Origin: UBA2336 sp031395485
Lineage (GTDB): Bacteria; Bacteroidota; Bacteroidia; Cytophagales; Cyclobacteriaceae
NCBI GenBank assembly: GCA_031395485.1
Contig: JANNUS010000009.1
Coordinates: 248,001-312,000 of the forward strand
Length of the DNA stretch: 64,000 bases
Direction of reading: 5' to 3'
The notes under the pieces were generated by a model. The model saw only the letters and a program-made list of their open reading frames with translations, had not been told where the DNA came from and made no database searches. Below, piece by piece: positions 1 through 9,528 of the stretch; within the stretch, counting starts at the first letter, position 1, and each line of letters begins with the position of its first letter. The position numbers and the translations under genes were made by a program.

Positions 1-2257
1 TATTATTGGCATCAGCCGTTAAAGTCAAATTAAAATCATCAGCTATAGAAAAAACTGTTCCAATAGTTGTAGTTCCTGATGCATCGCGGATTACCGCACC
101 AACAAATAGTTCTGATAAAAATGCAGTACCAACCCCAACTACTGCTGGATCTGTATTGACCGCTGTGATAGTTCCTGTTCTTGGAATAAATCCACGGGAT
201 AGACTCATTGCGGGGGTAATGGAAGAAACATTTGGTGTCTGAGTATCTATGACAACATTGGGCAATGCTGAACTTGTCGCAGTGTTCCCTGCAAGATCGG
301 TAGTTCGTGCACTAATGTTATACGTTCCATCCGTAAGAGAGGAACTAGTCATGGTTTCGCTTCCGCCAGTAGCGGAATTTATTGTGTTAAGGACTGTGCT
401 ACCATCTAAAAGTTCAAGTTTAAAACCGATGGCACCTGTTACGCTAAAATTTGGTGTATTGTCGTTCGTAATGTCATCAGATGATGAAAGACCCGTGTCT
501 GTAGTTAAATTAGGAATGGTAGGTGCTCCTGGAGGAATATTATCGACATTAAAAGTTGTACTCGCTGCCGAAGCCAAATTTTGGTTTCCGGCTAAATCGG
601 AAGATGTATTGGCAGCTATGGTTATACCGAGTGCTCCATTTCCAGAGAGGCCGGTAAGGGTAACAGTAGGAGTCGCGGTTGTTCCATTGGTTACGTTAAT
701 AGTTGCTGGTGTTCCAGGTCCATTAAGGGTAACATTTCCATTGGTTAGGTTAATGGTAGTGGCGCCAGCGTATGTTACTAAAAAAGTTACTGTAGCTGCA
801 CTGTTTGCATTCGCTTGTGAAGGAGCTCCAACAGAAACAGTAGGAGGATTTGTGTCAACATTAATCGTGGCACTTGGTCCGGCAGCAGCAAATGTGTTGC
901 CTGCCAGGTCGGTGGCGGTTGAAGCTGCAATGGAAATTCCAACTGTTCCGTTCCCTGTAAAACTAGTTAATGTTACAGTTCGCGTTGCCGTTCCGCTGCC
1001 GGTTACGTTTAACGAAGCACTTGCTCCGCCAGTCGTGTTTAAGGACACATTTCCATTTACCAACGAGACAGCATCTGCTCCGGTGTAGGTTATGGTGTAC
1101 GTTACGATTGATCCGGGGTTAGCGTTTGTTGCGCTTGGTGCCCCGATGGAAACCGTTGCGGTATTGTCAATGATGAATGTCGATGAAGGGCCTTGGGCTG
1201 CAGCCATAGCATTTGCGGATAAATCTGAAATTGCCGGGCCAACGGTAATGCCCAGTGTTCCATTTCCTGCAGTTATGCCGTTAATCGTTAATGTATAATT
1301 CTGATTATCTGAAGTAGTAAGACTTCCGCCAGTGAGTGCGGTGAATGTTACACCACCGGGGTTATTAACCGTTATATCGGCAACGGTAAAAGTTGAGTTA
1401 TCAATTATTTCATTAAAGGCCAGGTTAAAAGAAACGGAAGCGTCAGTTGTGGTAAAGCCAGTTCCTAATGTTACGGGGTTTAGGGTAATGGCCAGTGTTG
1501 GTGCGGCTATATCGGTTGTGGGTACGCCAAGTACTCTAAGATTGTCAAAAACTATTTCCTCCCCACCTCCAGAGGAGAATCCACGAACTCTAATTTGAAG
1601 AGAAGTTCCAAGCTTGGGAACAACAAAGGTGTATTCTGCTAAGGCTAATGTTAGTGTTGTGCCATCGCCAATTCCATTCATATCGGTATCAACCTGAAAC
1701 GCACCTGCATTTCCTGAAAACTGGCCAATTTTTGTAAAGATTGCGCCATCGTACGAGTACTCTATAATCAAGTAGTCTTGACTAGCGTCATACCCTGTTC
1801 CAGGGGCGGCTACCAAAATTCGAACCTCTAAACTTTGTGAGGCTATTACCGACAATGCATTGGTAAGCAGGCTTCGCTCTAAATTTCCGGGCCCCGAGTC
1901 AATATCTTCTGAAGCGAAATAAAAATTTCCCTGAACCCCTGTTACCGGTGCTGTTAGGCTGTGATCATCCGTACCTGCTCCTGCGGCCTCGTTCGCTTTA
2001 TCAAACCGTTTCCAAAATTGATCAGCAGTTCCAATAAATTCAGTGGTAGTGTACCCTGCTGCGGTTTCAAAGTCAATGGTTTGTAATTGCGCTAAGAGGT
2101 CACGATGCCCGAGAAATGATGAGGCAATAATAAACAACGTAAACACGATGTATTTCCTTTTCCGAAGGAAGTCGCCAAATGCATTTATGCGATCAATTGA
2201 ATAATTTTCATTGACGCTGGCTCCGGCTGTTAAACAGGCAGTAGTTGACCTTCTCAT
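1..2257 (-). CDS. Large Ig-like repeat surface protein, C-terminus beyond window
   Basis: An open frame runs on the minus strand from an ATG at 2257 to the left edge without a stop, giving at least 752 residues. The N-terminus has about 35 polar residues, then a hydrophobic stretch ending in LLAQ, which looks like a signal peptide with a long n-region. Residues about 57-260 resemble a jelly-roll or lectin-like module. After that come Ig-like modules; two copies of about 100 residues (about 366-470 and 470-570) share the phrases GAPS.AN, LTNGNV.LN and SSDLAGN or TATDLAGN. The composition is rich in Thr, Asn, Gly and Ala, typical of secreted Bacteroidota surface proteins, many of which carry a C-terminal type IX sorting domain; that end is not visible here. 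The gene follows the lipoprotein at 2484-3692 after 226 bp. Function unknown; adhesion is a guess. Confidence 0.85.
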   Translation of the reverse strand, partial: MRRSTTACLTAGASVNENYSIDRINAFGDFLRKRKYIVFTLFIIASSFLGHRDLLAQLQTIDFETAAGYTTTEFIGTADQFWKRFDKANEAAGAGTDDHSLTAPVTGVQGNFYFASEDIDSGPGNLERSLLTNALSVIASQSLEVRILVAAPGTGYDASQDYLIIEYSYDGAIFTKIGQFSGNAGAFQVDTDMNGIGDGTTLTLALAEYTFVVPKLGTSLQIRVRGFSSGGGEEIVFDNLRVLGVPTTDIAAPTLAITLNPVTLGTGFTTTDASVSFNLAFNEIIDNSTFTVADITVNNPGGVTFTALTGGSLTTSDNQNYTLTINGITAGNGTLGITVGPAISDLSANAMAAAQGPSSTFIIDNTATVSIGAPSATNANPGSIVTYTITYTGADAVSLVNGNVSLNTTGGASASLNVTGSGTATRTVTLTSFTGNGTVGISIAASTATDLAGNTFAAAGPSATINVDTNPPTVSVGAPSQANANSAATVTFLVTYAGATTINLTNGNVTLNGPGTPATINVTNGTTATPTVTLTGLSGNGALGITIAANTSSDLAGNQNLASAASTTFNVDNIPPGAPTIPNLTTDTGLSSSDDITNDNTPNFSVTGAIGFKLELLDGSTVLNTINSATGGSETMTSSSLTDGTYNISARTTDLAGNTATSSALPNVVIDTQTPNVSSITPAMSLSRGFIPRTGTITAVNTDPAVVGVGTAFLSELFVGAVIRDASGTTTIGTVFSIADDFNLTLTADANN

Positions 2258-2483
2258 ATTGCTCAGTAAAGTGTTTTCGAATAGTGTACTAACTTAATTT
2301 ATATGCAAACAAAAATGACAATGCGGGTTACGTCATTTCTCTCCTCCAACAGGCGCAGAGAAAACCCAAAAGCTTCTCTACAAAAGAGGATTTTTACCAA
2401 TTATCAGGATGCCTCCTTCGAAATGCGTATTTATTTATTGTTCTCTTTTGAATAATTCAAATCACTAAAAATTATTATCCTGG

Positions 2484-3692
2484 TTATTTAATATTCCCAT
2501 TGGCATCTGTCTTCATCAGCATAATACTGCCAAGTCCGCCTAAGGTGGTTGCGCCTAAAATAACATACGAACCATCGGATGATTGCATTACGCTCACACC
2601 CTTGTCAGCCTTCTTGCTTCCAAAAATCTTACTCCAGGTTACATCGCCAAAAATATTTAGCTTAATGAGGTAGTAATCTTTTTCTTCATCAGCCCCCGAA
2701 GTTCCAATAATAAGAAAACCACCATCGTCTGTTGTACAGATGGCATTCCCCTCTTCGGTATCATCACCACCAATTATTTTGCTGTAAAACTGTGTTGCGG
2801 TTCCATCTTGTGAAATTTGCTTGTACAAAATGTCTTTCGTTCCATTTTCATCCGTAGTACCCACCAATGCGAATCGGGAACCAAAAGGATAAAAGCAAAT
2901 ACCACCCGTTTCTTCGTTGAATTCGGATAGTCCAATGATGGGATCAAATGCAGTTTCAGAATCTGGAATTGTTGTAACAAAACGCATATTGGTTTCACTT
3001 CCTCTGTTAACTGTACCTCCCCAAAAAATATTATTATTCGTATCGGTTATTAGGTTTGTCAGGTTTGTGGATTCTCCACCTCCATATTCTCTTGACCATG
3101 CAAGGCTTAAATCAGTTTGATTAAACTTTGCCAGAACCATATCATTCGTGGCATTGCTGCGAGCCGCAAGAACAATATAATCTCCGTTGGTATCTTTTGC
3201 GATGGACTGCCCTTGCAGATTTGGTATTGCAAGACTTTTGCTTCGGTCGTAATTACCCTCGGTATCGGTCTGCATCAGGTATAAGTATGGAACTCCGGTT
3301 TTCCAGTTGATACTATCGCCTATTATGGTGTAACCAGTAACCGTACCTGCGCCATCTTTTTCTACTATAATGTCTCTTCCTTTATAAAAGAAAGTATCAA
3401 CGCTAACATCTGCGAAAGCAGGGTACAAGGTTTTCCAAACTTCATTTCCGTAGGGGTCGGTTTTAATCAATTTAATTTTCGAGCGCTGCACGAGTACATT
3501 ATTATCGGTAATCTGCGTGCTGGCTAAAACAATAAAGCCTTTATCGGGTGTTTCATCTACCGCTTGTGCCTGGTCATCAAAACCTCCATTTATATATCGT
3601 ACAAACGTTGATGCTCTACCGGGATCAGCACCTTCTTCTGTTAAGCAGGCGAAGCAAATAGAAAGTATCGCTATGGGTATAATTCTTTTCAT
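2484..3692 (-). CDS. Propeller-like repeat lipoprotein
   Basis: This 402-residue protein starts with MKRIIPIAILSICFAC. The Cys at residue 16 after a hydrophobic stretch suggests a lipoprotein, although the residue at -3 is Cys rather than Leu, so the lipobox is atypical. The body has recurring units of the form DGGFLIIGTS... YYLIKLN..GDVTWSKIFGG, common in Bacteroidota exported proteins and probably folding as a beta-propeller. No catalytic motif is visible. It follows the barrel protein gene by only 9 bp, so the two are probably co-transcribed. The likely place is the outer membrane surface or periplasm. Function unknown; binding or scaffolding would fit a propeller. Confidence 0.8.
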   Translation of the reverse strand: MKRIIPIAILSICFACLTEEGADPGRASTFVRYINGGFDDQAQAVDETPDKGFIVLASTQITDNNVLVQRSKIKLIKTDPYGNEVWKTLYPAFADVSVDTFFYKGRDIIVEKDGAGTVTGYTIIGDSINWKTGVPYLYLMQTDTEGNYDRSKSLAIPNLQGQSIAKDTNGDYIVLAARSNATNDMVLAKFNQTDLSLAWSREYGGGESTNLTNLITDTNNNIFWGGTVNRGSETNMRFVTTIPDSETAFDPIIGLSEFNEETGGICFYPFGSRFALVGTTDENGTKDILYKQISQDGTATQFYSKIIGGDDTEEGNAICTTDDGGFLIIGTSGADEEKDYYLIKLNIFGDVTWSKIFGSKKADKGVSVMQSSDGSYVILGATTLGGLGSIMLMKTDANGNIK

Positions 3693-3701
3693 GCGTATTT
3701 C

Positions 3702-4772
3702 TTATTTGGTAGATTTCTTAGGAACGTTAAGTTTCTTAGGATTAAAAAGCGGGAAAATAAAACCAACAAGCACCGCTGTATTTTGCTGGATATAAACGTT
3801 GGAGCTATAGAGATTGTCGAATGTTGCAACCGGGTTGCTCTTTTTATCTACATCTATCACTTTTGAAAGGCCATATTGATATCGCACATTGGCGGTAATG
3901 TAAACGGCACCAAACTTATATTTTATTCCGGCTGCCCCAATAAGTGAGACCCCAAGTGATTTATGGTTTGATTTAAAGTCGATGGGCGGCCCACTTGTCA
4001 CCGTACCCGTTGTAAACTTTGTTTCAAGTGCATTGGTAGTATTAAGCAGCAACCCAATGTTTGGACCGAAACTTACATACGAGTTCAGTGCACGTTTTCC
4101 AAGTTTGTATTGCAGCAGTAAATTTAAATCAAGCCAGCTTTGCTTTATGTCTCCAATAACACTTGCTGACGAATTTTGAGCGGAGTCGTATGTAAAGAGT
4201 TTCGGGTTTGAATAACCAATTGCACGATTACTGAGTGATAGCTCGGGTGCCGCTGTAAATTTCCCTGCCAGGTGTTTTTCAAAAGCAAGCCCGATTTGAA
4301 CACTTACTTTGACACTGTATTTTCCCTGACGCGCGGCAGAACTACTGATGGCAAAGTTCTCTGTTACTGTTGGGATAGTAGCGTTAGGGCCAAAGAAAAG
4401 CCCGAAGCTAAAAAGTGGCTTGCTTCTAAAGGTGTTGTATAATCCTACAAATTCGGCTGGATCAATGGCGGGGTTAATTTGAAAGTCATGATCTACTTTT
4501 AAAATATTCAACATGGCTTCGTCAGCCTTCTCGGGTTCTTCTAAGTAGATGTAACTCAGGCATAATAATTTATAGCCTTCAACTTTAAGTTGCTTTTCAT
4601 CTTTGGTAAAGCCTGTTTCCAAACAGCTTTTTAACTGACTTTCTATTTCATGTAACCGACCTTGTTCATACGTAGCGCGGGCAAGGCGTAAGGTTTGCGC
4701 ACAAGTAGCCGTTTGGCTAAATGATTTCAGCGAAAAGAAACTGAGTACACAAAAAAAGTAAAGTCTTTTCAT
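3702..4772 (-). CDS. Outer-membrane beta-barrel protein with helical N-terminal part
   Basis: This 356-residue protein has a clear signal peptide (MKRLYFFCVLSFFSLKSFSQ). Residues about 22-110 are helical and TPR-like (ATYEQGRLHEIESQLKSC, then YLEEPEKADEAMLNILK). The rest alternates polar and hydrophobic residues with recurring glycines (FSFGLFFGPN, SYVSFGPNIGLLL, LIGAAGIKYKFGAVYITANVRYQYG), typical of PorT-like or OMP_b-brl_2 barrels. It lies 138 bp after the STAND NTPase gene on the same strand. The role may be that of an outer-membrane partner of the preceding genes, but this rests only on neighbourhood. Confidence 0.8.
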   Translation of the reverse strand: MKRLYFFCVLSFFSLKSFSQTATCAQTLRLARATYEQGRLHEIESQLKSCLETGFTKDEKQLKVEGYKLLCLSYIYLEEPEKADEAMLNILKVDHDFQINPAIDPAEFVGLYNTFRSKPLFSFGLFFGPNATIPTVTENFAISSSAARQGKYSVKVSVQIGLAFEKHLAGKFTAAPELSLSNRAIGYSNPKLFTYDSAQNSSASVIGDIKQSWLDLNLLLQYKLGKRALNSYVSFGPNIGLLLNTTNALETKFTTGTVTSGPPIDFKSNHKSLGVSLIGAAGIKYKFGAVYITANVRYQYGLSKVIDVDKKSNPVATFDNLYSSNVYIQQNTAVLVGFIFPLFNPKKLNVPKKSTK

Positions 4773-4910
4773 TTAGTTCTTATTTATGAGAATCACTAAA
4801 TTCTATTTTTGTTGACATCAACCCGTCACCCTTATTTATGTATACAAATAAATTGAATGTCAGGTGGAGCTTGTGCTTTGGCTGACATTCAATTTTAACT
4901 ACATAGCTGT

Positions 4911-7900
4911 TTAATTATTTGGCTTATAGCTTGGACACGTTGATTCATAATCCAAGTCATCGCCAACGTATGTGTTCCATTCATCTCTACTCATGTTGCG
5001 CTTAAGAAACTCGGCACACAAAATATTAGACATAGTCGGAATTTTTGTTGGATAGGCATGTATACTTTCTTCTGTCTTTATCTCATCGCGCCTGATTTGC
5101 TGTTGCGAGCTGTGTAACCCCACCATAATTTGTTCGTCATTCGGTGAGAAAGACAATGCCCATACCCAGTCAAGGTGATCGCTTAGTACAATGGGCGGAA
5201 CTTTGAGCTTACTTGCATTCCACAGCCTTACTGTTCTGTCTTTGCTAGCTGAAGCAAAGAAATTAGCACCGTGGTTATACTTAATTTGTTCGATCGGTCC
5301 TTTGTGGCCAGATAAGCTTCGGATAACCACGCCTCCTTTAACGATATTAATCAACCCATTATCATCTCCAACAATAAGTGTGTTATCAGAAGGATGCCAG
5401 GTGATAGCCGTTAGTGGAGTCTTACCAAGATTAACCACTGTTACCGCATAGTTATTTTCAATATCCCAGATGTAAAGCGTTCCATTATTTCCTGCTCCGG
5501 CAATTTTCTTTCCATCTCCGTTTAAGTCAATGGCGTTAATTTTATCGGCAGGGGTTATTACCTGACTTGTTTTAGTAAAGTCGCTGTACTTTATGCTTCT
5601 GCCACCATTGTCGCGAGCAAATAAACCTTTACCGTCTGGTGTAAAGTGCACATCCTCTACTGAGTTGACAAACCCCGTGAGTTTTTTAGGCGCACTTTTC
5701 ATATTCTTCAAGTCGTATAACTCAATATAATTATTGAGGGCATCGCTTGGGAATAAACCAGCGGCTACAAGTTTTGTTTCATCCGGATTGATGTCCATGG
5801 AGTACACTTGATAATCCTCTCGTTTAGCAACAAGTTCATCGGCATTCCAGCTATTATTTTCATTGCTGTTCCACCGAATTATTTTACCATCGCTTCCACC
5901 GGAGTAGATATCCGCATCGCCTTTATGTGTTGCTAACGTACGAGCGGCTCCATAATCATGACCCTTTAAACTTTGGGTTAGCGGATGGCTGTTGTTACGC
6001 AACGCATAGTACAAGCCATTGTAAATATCGTTGTCGTATTGTTCGCCTCCGTGTGCCAAGTTAAATGTAAAAGCTTGCTGTGCCAGCAGACCTTCAAGAT
6101 CTACATCATTTGCGAGGGCAAGTGATTGTAGTGCCATGGCTTTTGCCTGTGCAACGTACCGTTTATTCTTAGCATCGGTTTCGGCTCTTCTAGCAGCAGC
6201 AGCATTTTCATTTGCTTCTTTTTCTTTTTGAACTGCTCGTAACTCATTTTTCCTAGCAATTTCACCTTGTCTGAGTGCTTCTGCTTCCTGCTCTTTCGCT
6301 CTTTTTTCGTTTTCTACTGCAAGCAATCTTTGTTCTTCAGCTTCTTTTTGAGCTTTTACGGCTGCTGCACGAGCTAATTCTGCGGCTTTTCTTTGTATCT
6401 CAGCATCTTTCAGGGCATCCTCGGCCTTTACCCTTAATTTATCAGCTTCAACTCTTGCTATATCGGCTGCAATTCGTTGATTATCGGCTTCAAGCTTTTG
6501 AACGAATGCATAAATCAAAAACAAAACTGAAATAATGGTGGCGGTCGCCAACACAAGTGCTGTTGTTCGCGCACGCTGTAGTTTACGTTTTTGCTCAAGC
6601 TCTTTTATGCGCTGTTCGGTCTCGAATTCTTTCTTCGAATATTCAAGAAATACGAGGGTGCGCTCAAACGCGGGGTGGTAGCGTTGCCCCCAAACTAAGG
6701 TTGGCTTGTGCTTCGCTTGCCAGTTAAGGGCAAGTTGTAAATCCGGTGGCCTCCACAAGCCAGCCTTGCCTACCTGGTACATCGAAGCGGCTTCGGCTAA
6801 ACGTACATACATTTGCACGGCATCGGCCTCATCGTCTACCCAGTTTTTCAACCGTACCCATATCCGCATTAAGCTTTCATGCGAGATATCGATCATGGAT
6901 TTAGACAAAATTGGTGTACCGTATGCAGGCGTTAATAATGACCTGCCTTGCTCCCGGAATTTTTCAACCACCTCAATGATTTCATCTTCTGAGCAATCGG
7001 CAATAGCGGCAATCTCATTTAAGCGCGTGGGTCTGCGAATACCAAAATTCTCACCGCGCTTTTCTGTAATAGCTTTAAAAAGTATTTCGCAAATCCTTTT
7101 TTGATCATCGTTAAGTTCATCGAAGGCCTCATTGGCGTGCATCGACAACGCCTCCGACATGGTACCAATGGCCTCGTAATGTTTAAGGTCGACCTGTTCA
7201 TCTTCATAGTCGCGGTATAACGACCAGTAACTCCACGTACGCATAAGCGCATGTTGAAGAATAGGAAGTTGATCGGGGTTATCACCCAGGTCGTTCAATA
7301 GTTGCTGGACTAATCGAGGTGTAATTTTTGCACCACCTACCGCTACAGGTCCTTCAATGGCTCTGCGCTTTTGTTCGCGGGTCATTTGCGGAATAAGGTA
7401 GTGGCTATCGTTAATTTTACGGGTTAGTTCAGGGAACTGGGCACACTCACCTATAAAATCCGAGCGCATGGTAATCGCTACATAGATAGGAGAATCCGGG
7501 TAGTTGATTGCCTCGATCAACAGGTTAATGAAAGCCAGTGATTCGTTTACCGAGTTAGGGTCGGTACTGTCTTTGAATCGAAATAATTCTTCAAACTGAT
7601 CGACCAGTATTAGATAGTTAACATCAGCTGATCTTCTGGATTGCTCCACAGCTTCCACTAAGCCCAGTGAACTACTTCGAAGCAGCGTTGAAAATATTGT
7701 ACGTTTTATCTTTTGCTCTTCGGGCTCCGCATTGAGGTATTCCTTGTTATTCTTCAGAAGTGATTCTGCAAGGTTATCAATTGGTCCTGCACCGGGGCGG
7801 GTAACAACTACTTCCCAGTTAGGGCTTGCATCGGTAAGAAAACCGCCATATAGTATGGGCAATACCCCGCAATAAATAAAGGAGGATTTACCACTACCAC

Positions 7901-8063
7901 TAGGACCGATAACACCAACAAAGCGACTTTTAGAAAGTTTAAGAAGAACTTCATCGCTTTGTCCTTCACGGCCAAAGAAGAGGTGACTCTCTTCAATCTT
8001 AAAAGGCCTTAAACCCGGGAAGGGGTTTAGGGTCGTTACCTTTTCATCAATGTACTGGCTCAT
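4911..8063 (-). CDS. nSTAND1-type NTPase with TM segment, coiled coil and WD40 repeats
   Basis: This 1050-residue protein opens with NPFPGLRPFK and FFGRE (residues 13-33), the signature of the novel STAND NTPase 1 family. The Walker A is GPSGSGKS (53-60) and the Walker B is LILVDQFEELF (151-161). A helical region with a winged-helix look follows to about 480. One strongly hydrophobic segment (500-521) precedes an Ala/Glu/Lys/Arg-rich coiled coil (about 522-640), and residues about 695-1010 carry WD40 units such as ASKDRTVRLWN. STAND proteins are ligand-triggered ATPase switches, with the WD40 part usually seen as sensor or scaffold. The start is 4 bp after the stop of the TIR-like gene, so the two are translationally close. 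Both nucleotide-binding motifs are intact. The trigger and output are unknown. Confidence 0.9.
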   Translation of the reverse strand: MSQYIDEKVTTLNPFPGLRPFKIEESHLFFGREGQSDEVLLKLSKSRFVGVIGPSGSGKSSFIYCGVLPILYGGFLTDASPNWEVVVTRPGAGPIDNLAESLLKNNKEYLNAEPEEQKIKRTIFSTLLRSSSLGLVEAVEQSRRSADVNYLILVDQFEELFRFKDSTDPNSVNESLAFINLLIEAINYPDSPIYVAITMRSDFIGECAQFPELTRKINDSHYLIPQMTREQKRRAIEGPVAVGGAKITPRLVQQLLNDLGDNPDQLPILQHALMRTWSYWSLYRDYEDEQVDLKHYEAIGTMSEALSMHANEAFDELNDDQKRICEILFKAITEKRGENFGIRRPTRLNEIAAIADCSEDEIIEVVEKFREQGRSLLTPAYGTPILSKSMIDISHESLMRIWVRLKNWVDDEADAVQMYVRLAEAASMYQVGKAGLWRPPDLQLALNWQAKHKPTLVWGQRYHPAFERTLVFLEYSKKEFETEQRIKELEQKRKLQRARTTALVLATATIISVLFLIYAFVQKLEADNQRIAADIARVEADKLRVKAEDALKDAEIQRKAAELARAAAVKAQKEAEEQRLLAVENEKRAKEQEAEALRQGEIARKNELRAVQKEKEANENAAAARRAETDAKNKRYVAQAKAMALQSLALANDVDLEGLLAQQAFTFNLAHGGEQYDNDIYNGLYYALRNNSHPLTQSLKGHDYGAARTLATHKGDADIYSGGSDGKIIRWNSNENNSWNADELVAKREDYQVYSMDINPDETKLVAAGLFPSDALNNYIELYDLKNMKSAPKKLTGFVNSVEDVHFTPDGKGLFARDNGGRSIKYSDFTKTSQVITPADKINAIDLNGDGKKIAGAGNNGTLYIWDIENNYAVTVVNLGKTPLTAITWHPSDNTLIVGDDNGLINIVKGGVVIRSLSGHKGPIEQIKYNHGANFFASASKDRTVRLWNASKLKVPPIVLSDHLDWVWALSFSPNDEQIMVGLHSSQQQIRRDEIKTEESIHAYPTKIPTMSNILCAEFLKRNMSRDEWNTYVGDDLDYESTCPSYKPNN

Positions 8064-8067
8064 AGTA

Positions 8068-9516
8068 TTAGGTATTAAATTCTTCTAAAAGGGATTTTAT
8101 GGATTGTGCAGAGTCTCTTAAATCGCTCTCTACAATACGAAGGTTTTGATTTTTGAAAGCATCCAGATTAATTTTGGAGCCTGGGGCAGTAAAGATGGCT
8201 TTACCTTTTATAGGTTTCTTTCTTCCGAAGCCTGGAGCCTTGAGCAAGTCCAACACTTTCATGCGAACCCATTGTTCATTTACTTTTCCTTTATAAATAA
8301 TGGCTGCGTCAAAATTTCTTAGGTTATCGATGTGCTTTTGGCGGAGATCTAAAAGTTCACCTTCAAAGTCAGGAACGAGTACTTTATACCCAGACTTTTC
8401 GATTGCTTCAATAATTGGTTTTACATCGTTGTGATCGACCCGGTCGTGCACCAGGTATATCGATTTTCCACCGGTTTCATCCAATGCTTTCTTTTCATGC
8501 GTATCCAGTAATTCTTCACGTACAATATTTTTAAAATCTTCAAGCGGGGTCTGTAAAATTTCAGCACCCTCTTGAGCATCTACATCACGTTTTATATTGT
8601 CAATAAATGCTTTTTGTCGCTCGCTCGCGTTTACTAGGGTTGGTGATATCCAAATAAGACGAGAGAATTGTTCTTTATTTACTTTTTGACTTTTCTCAGC
8701 GGCATATTTATTTTGAAGATCTACGATTGACCGATCTGCGCCTTCGGGTATTTCGCCATAGGCGCTTCCAATTAAGTGAATCGAAAGGTTTGATTCTTCA
8801 ACATCTTTACGCACCATTCTTTCGAGGTCATTAACAGTACCGGGCAAGGTTTGGTTAGGCAAAACGATATATCCATGCCGCAGTAATTCGCGTTTTATGA
8901 TATTCCGTTGCACTGAAAGATCGTGCCCTGTCTCGGCCAGGTAGATAGTTTTTCTCTTGTAAATATTTTTGACTTCTGTTTTTGCTGTGCCCTCTCTTAG
9001 CAAGACAAGCGTATCGAAGATATCATATGCCAAGTCAACCATTTTCATCCAGTATTGGCGTTCAGCTTCTGAACTAAAGTAGTCGGTGTACTCACGTACT
9101 TCGCCTGAATCTGCATCAAGCTGATACATTTCATATCCTATTAATTCGCGAAGGCGGGGAGGTTGTTCTGTTAATGAAAGTGGCGTTTTGAAAACTTTAA
9201 ATGTGCGGTTTCTACTTTTGCCTGAACTTTCCATTGCCTTGTAAAAACTTTCTAGGTTGTCGAGGCATTGGCCAGATTTAATAAAATCCTGTGAAAGAAT
9301 ATTTATCAGTACGGCTGCATTGTCGAGCTTCGGTGAGGTTATACTATCGAACTCGCTTTTGAGCAAGATTTTTGGTTTTTCGCCAAGAACTTGCATGAGC
9401 ATGAGTTCCAGAAACTTTTTAAAATGTGTTACCCAGCCTGCTTGTCCCTGGCCTTTATTGGCGATTTCATTATCGCGGTCAGCAAATAGGATGAGTACAT
9501 CTACTTCGAATTTCAT
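8068..9516 (-). CDS. Protein with three TIR-like / DUF4062-like modules
   Basis: This 482-residue soluble protein seems to have three Rossmann-like modules in tandem. Module 1 (about 1-135) starts with VDVLILFADRD and has LINILSQDFIKSGQC, like the SxxWC region of TIR domains. Module 2 (about 188-340) starts with KTIYLAETGHDL and has LSIHLIGSAYGEIPEG, close to DUF4062/TIR patterns. Module 3 (about 350-482) starts with KSIYLVHDRVDHND and has AAIIYKGKVNEQWVRMK. Many TIR domains cleave NAD or are adaptors; I see no unambiguous catalytic Glu in the usual place in modules 2 and 3, and module 1 offers only an uncertain candidate near residue 89. It sits 12 bp after the transporter gene and 4 bp before the STAND gene, which suggests that it is the partner or effector of the NTPase. 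Assignment is by motif only. Confidence 0.7.
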   Translation of the reverse strand: MKFEVDVLILFADRDNEIANKGQGQAGWVTHFKKFLELMLMQVLGEKPKILLKSEFDSITSPKLDNAAVLINILSQDFIKSGQCLDNLESFYKAMESSGKSRNRTFKVFKTPLSLTEQPPRLRELIGYEMYQLDADSGEVREYTDYFSSEAERQYWMKMVDLAYDIFDTLVLLREGTAKTEVKNIYKRKTIYLAETGHDLSVQRNIIKRELLRHGYIVLPNQTLPGTVNDLERMVRKDVEESNLSIHLIGSAYGEIPEGADRSIVDLQNKYAAEKSQKVNKEQFSRLIWISPTLVNASERQKAFIDNIKRDVDAQEGAEILQTPLEDFKNIVREELLDTHEKKALDETGGKSIYLVHDRVDHNDVKPIIEAIEKSGYKVLVPDFEGELLDLRQKHIDNLRNFDAAIIYKGKVNEQWVRMKVLDLLKAPGFGRKKPIKGKAIFTAPGSKINLDAFKNQNLRIVESDLRDSAQSIKSLLEEFNT

Positions 9517-9528
9517 TGCAGCTATTGT

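Noticed and set aside
6..1598. Four long plus-strand open frames, up to 279 codons
   Set aside because: They lie opposite a continuous minus-strand frame with a signal peptide and Ig-like repeats. The open plus frames follow from the Thr/Asn/Val-rich repeats.
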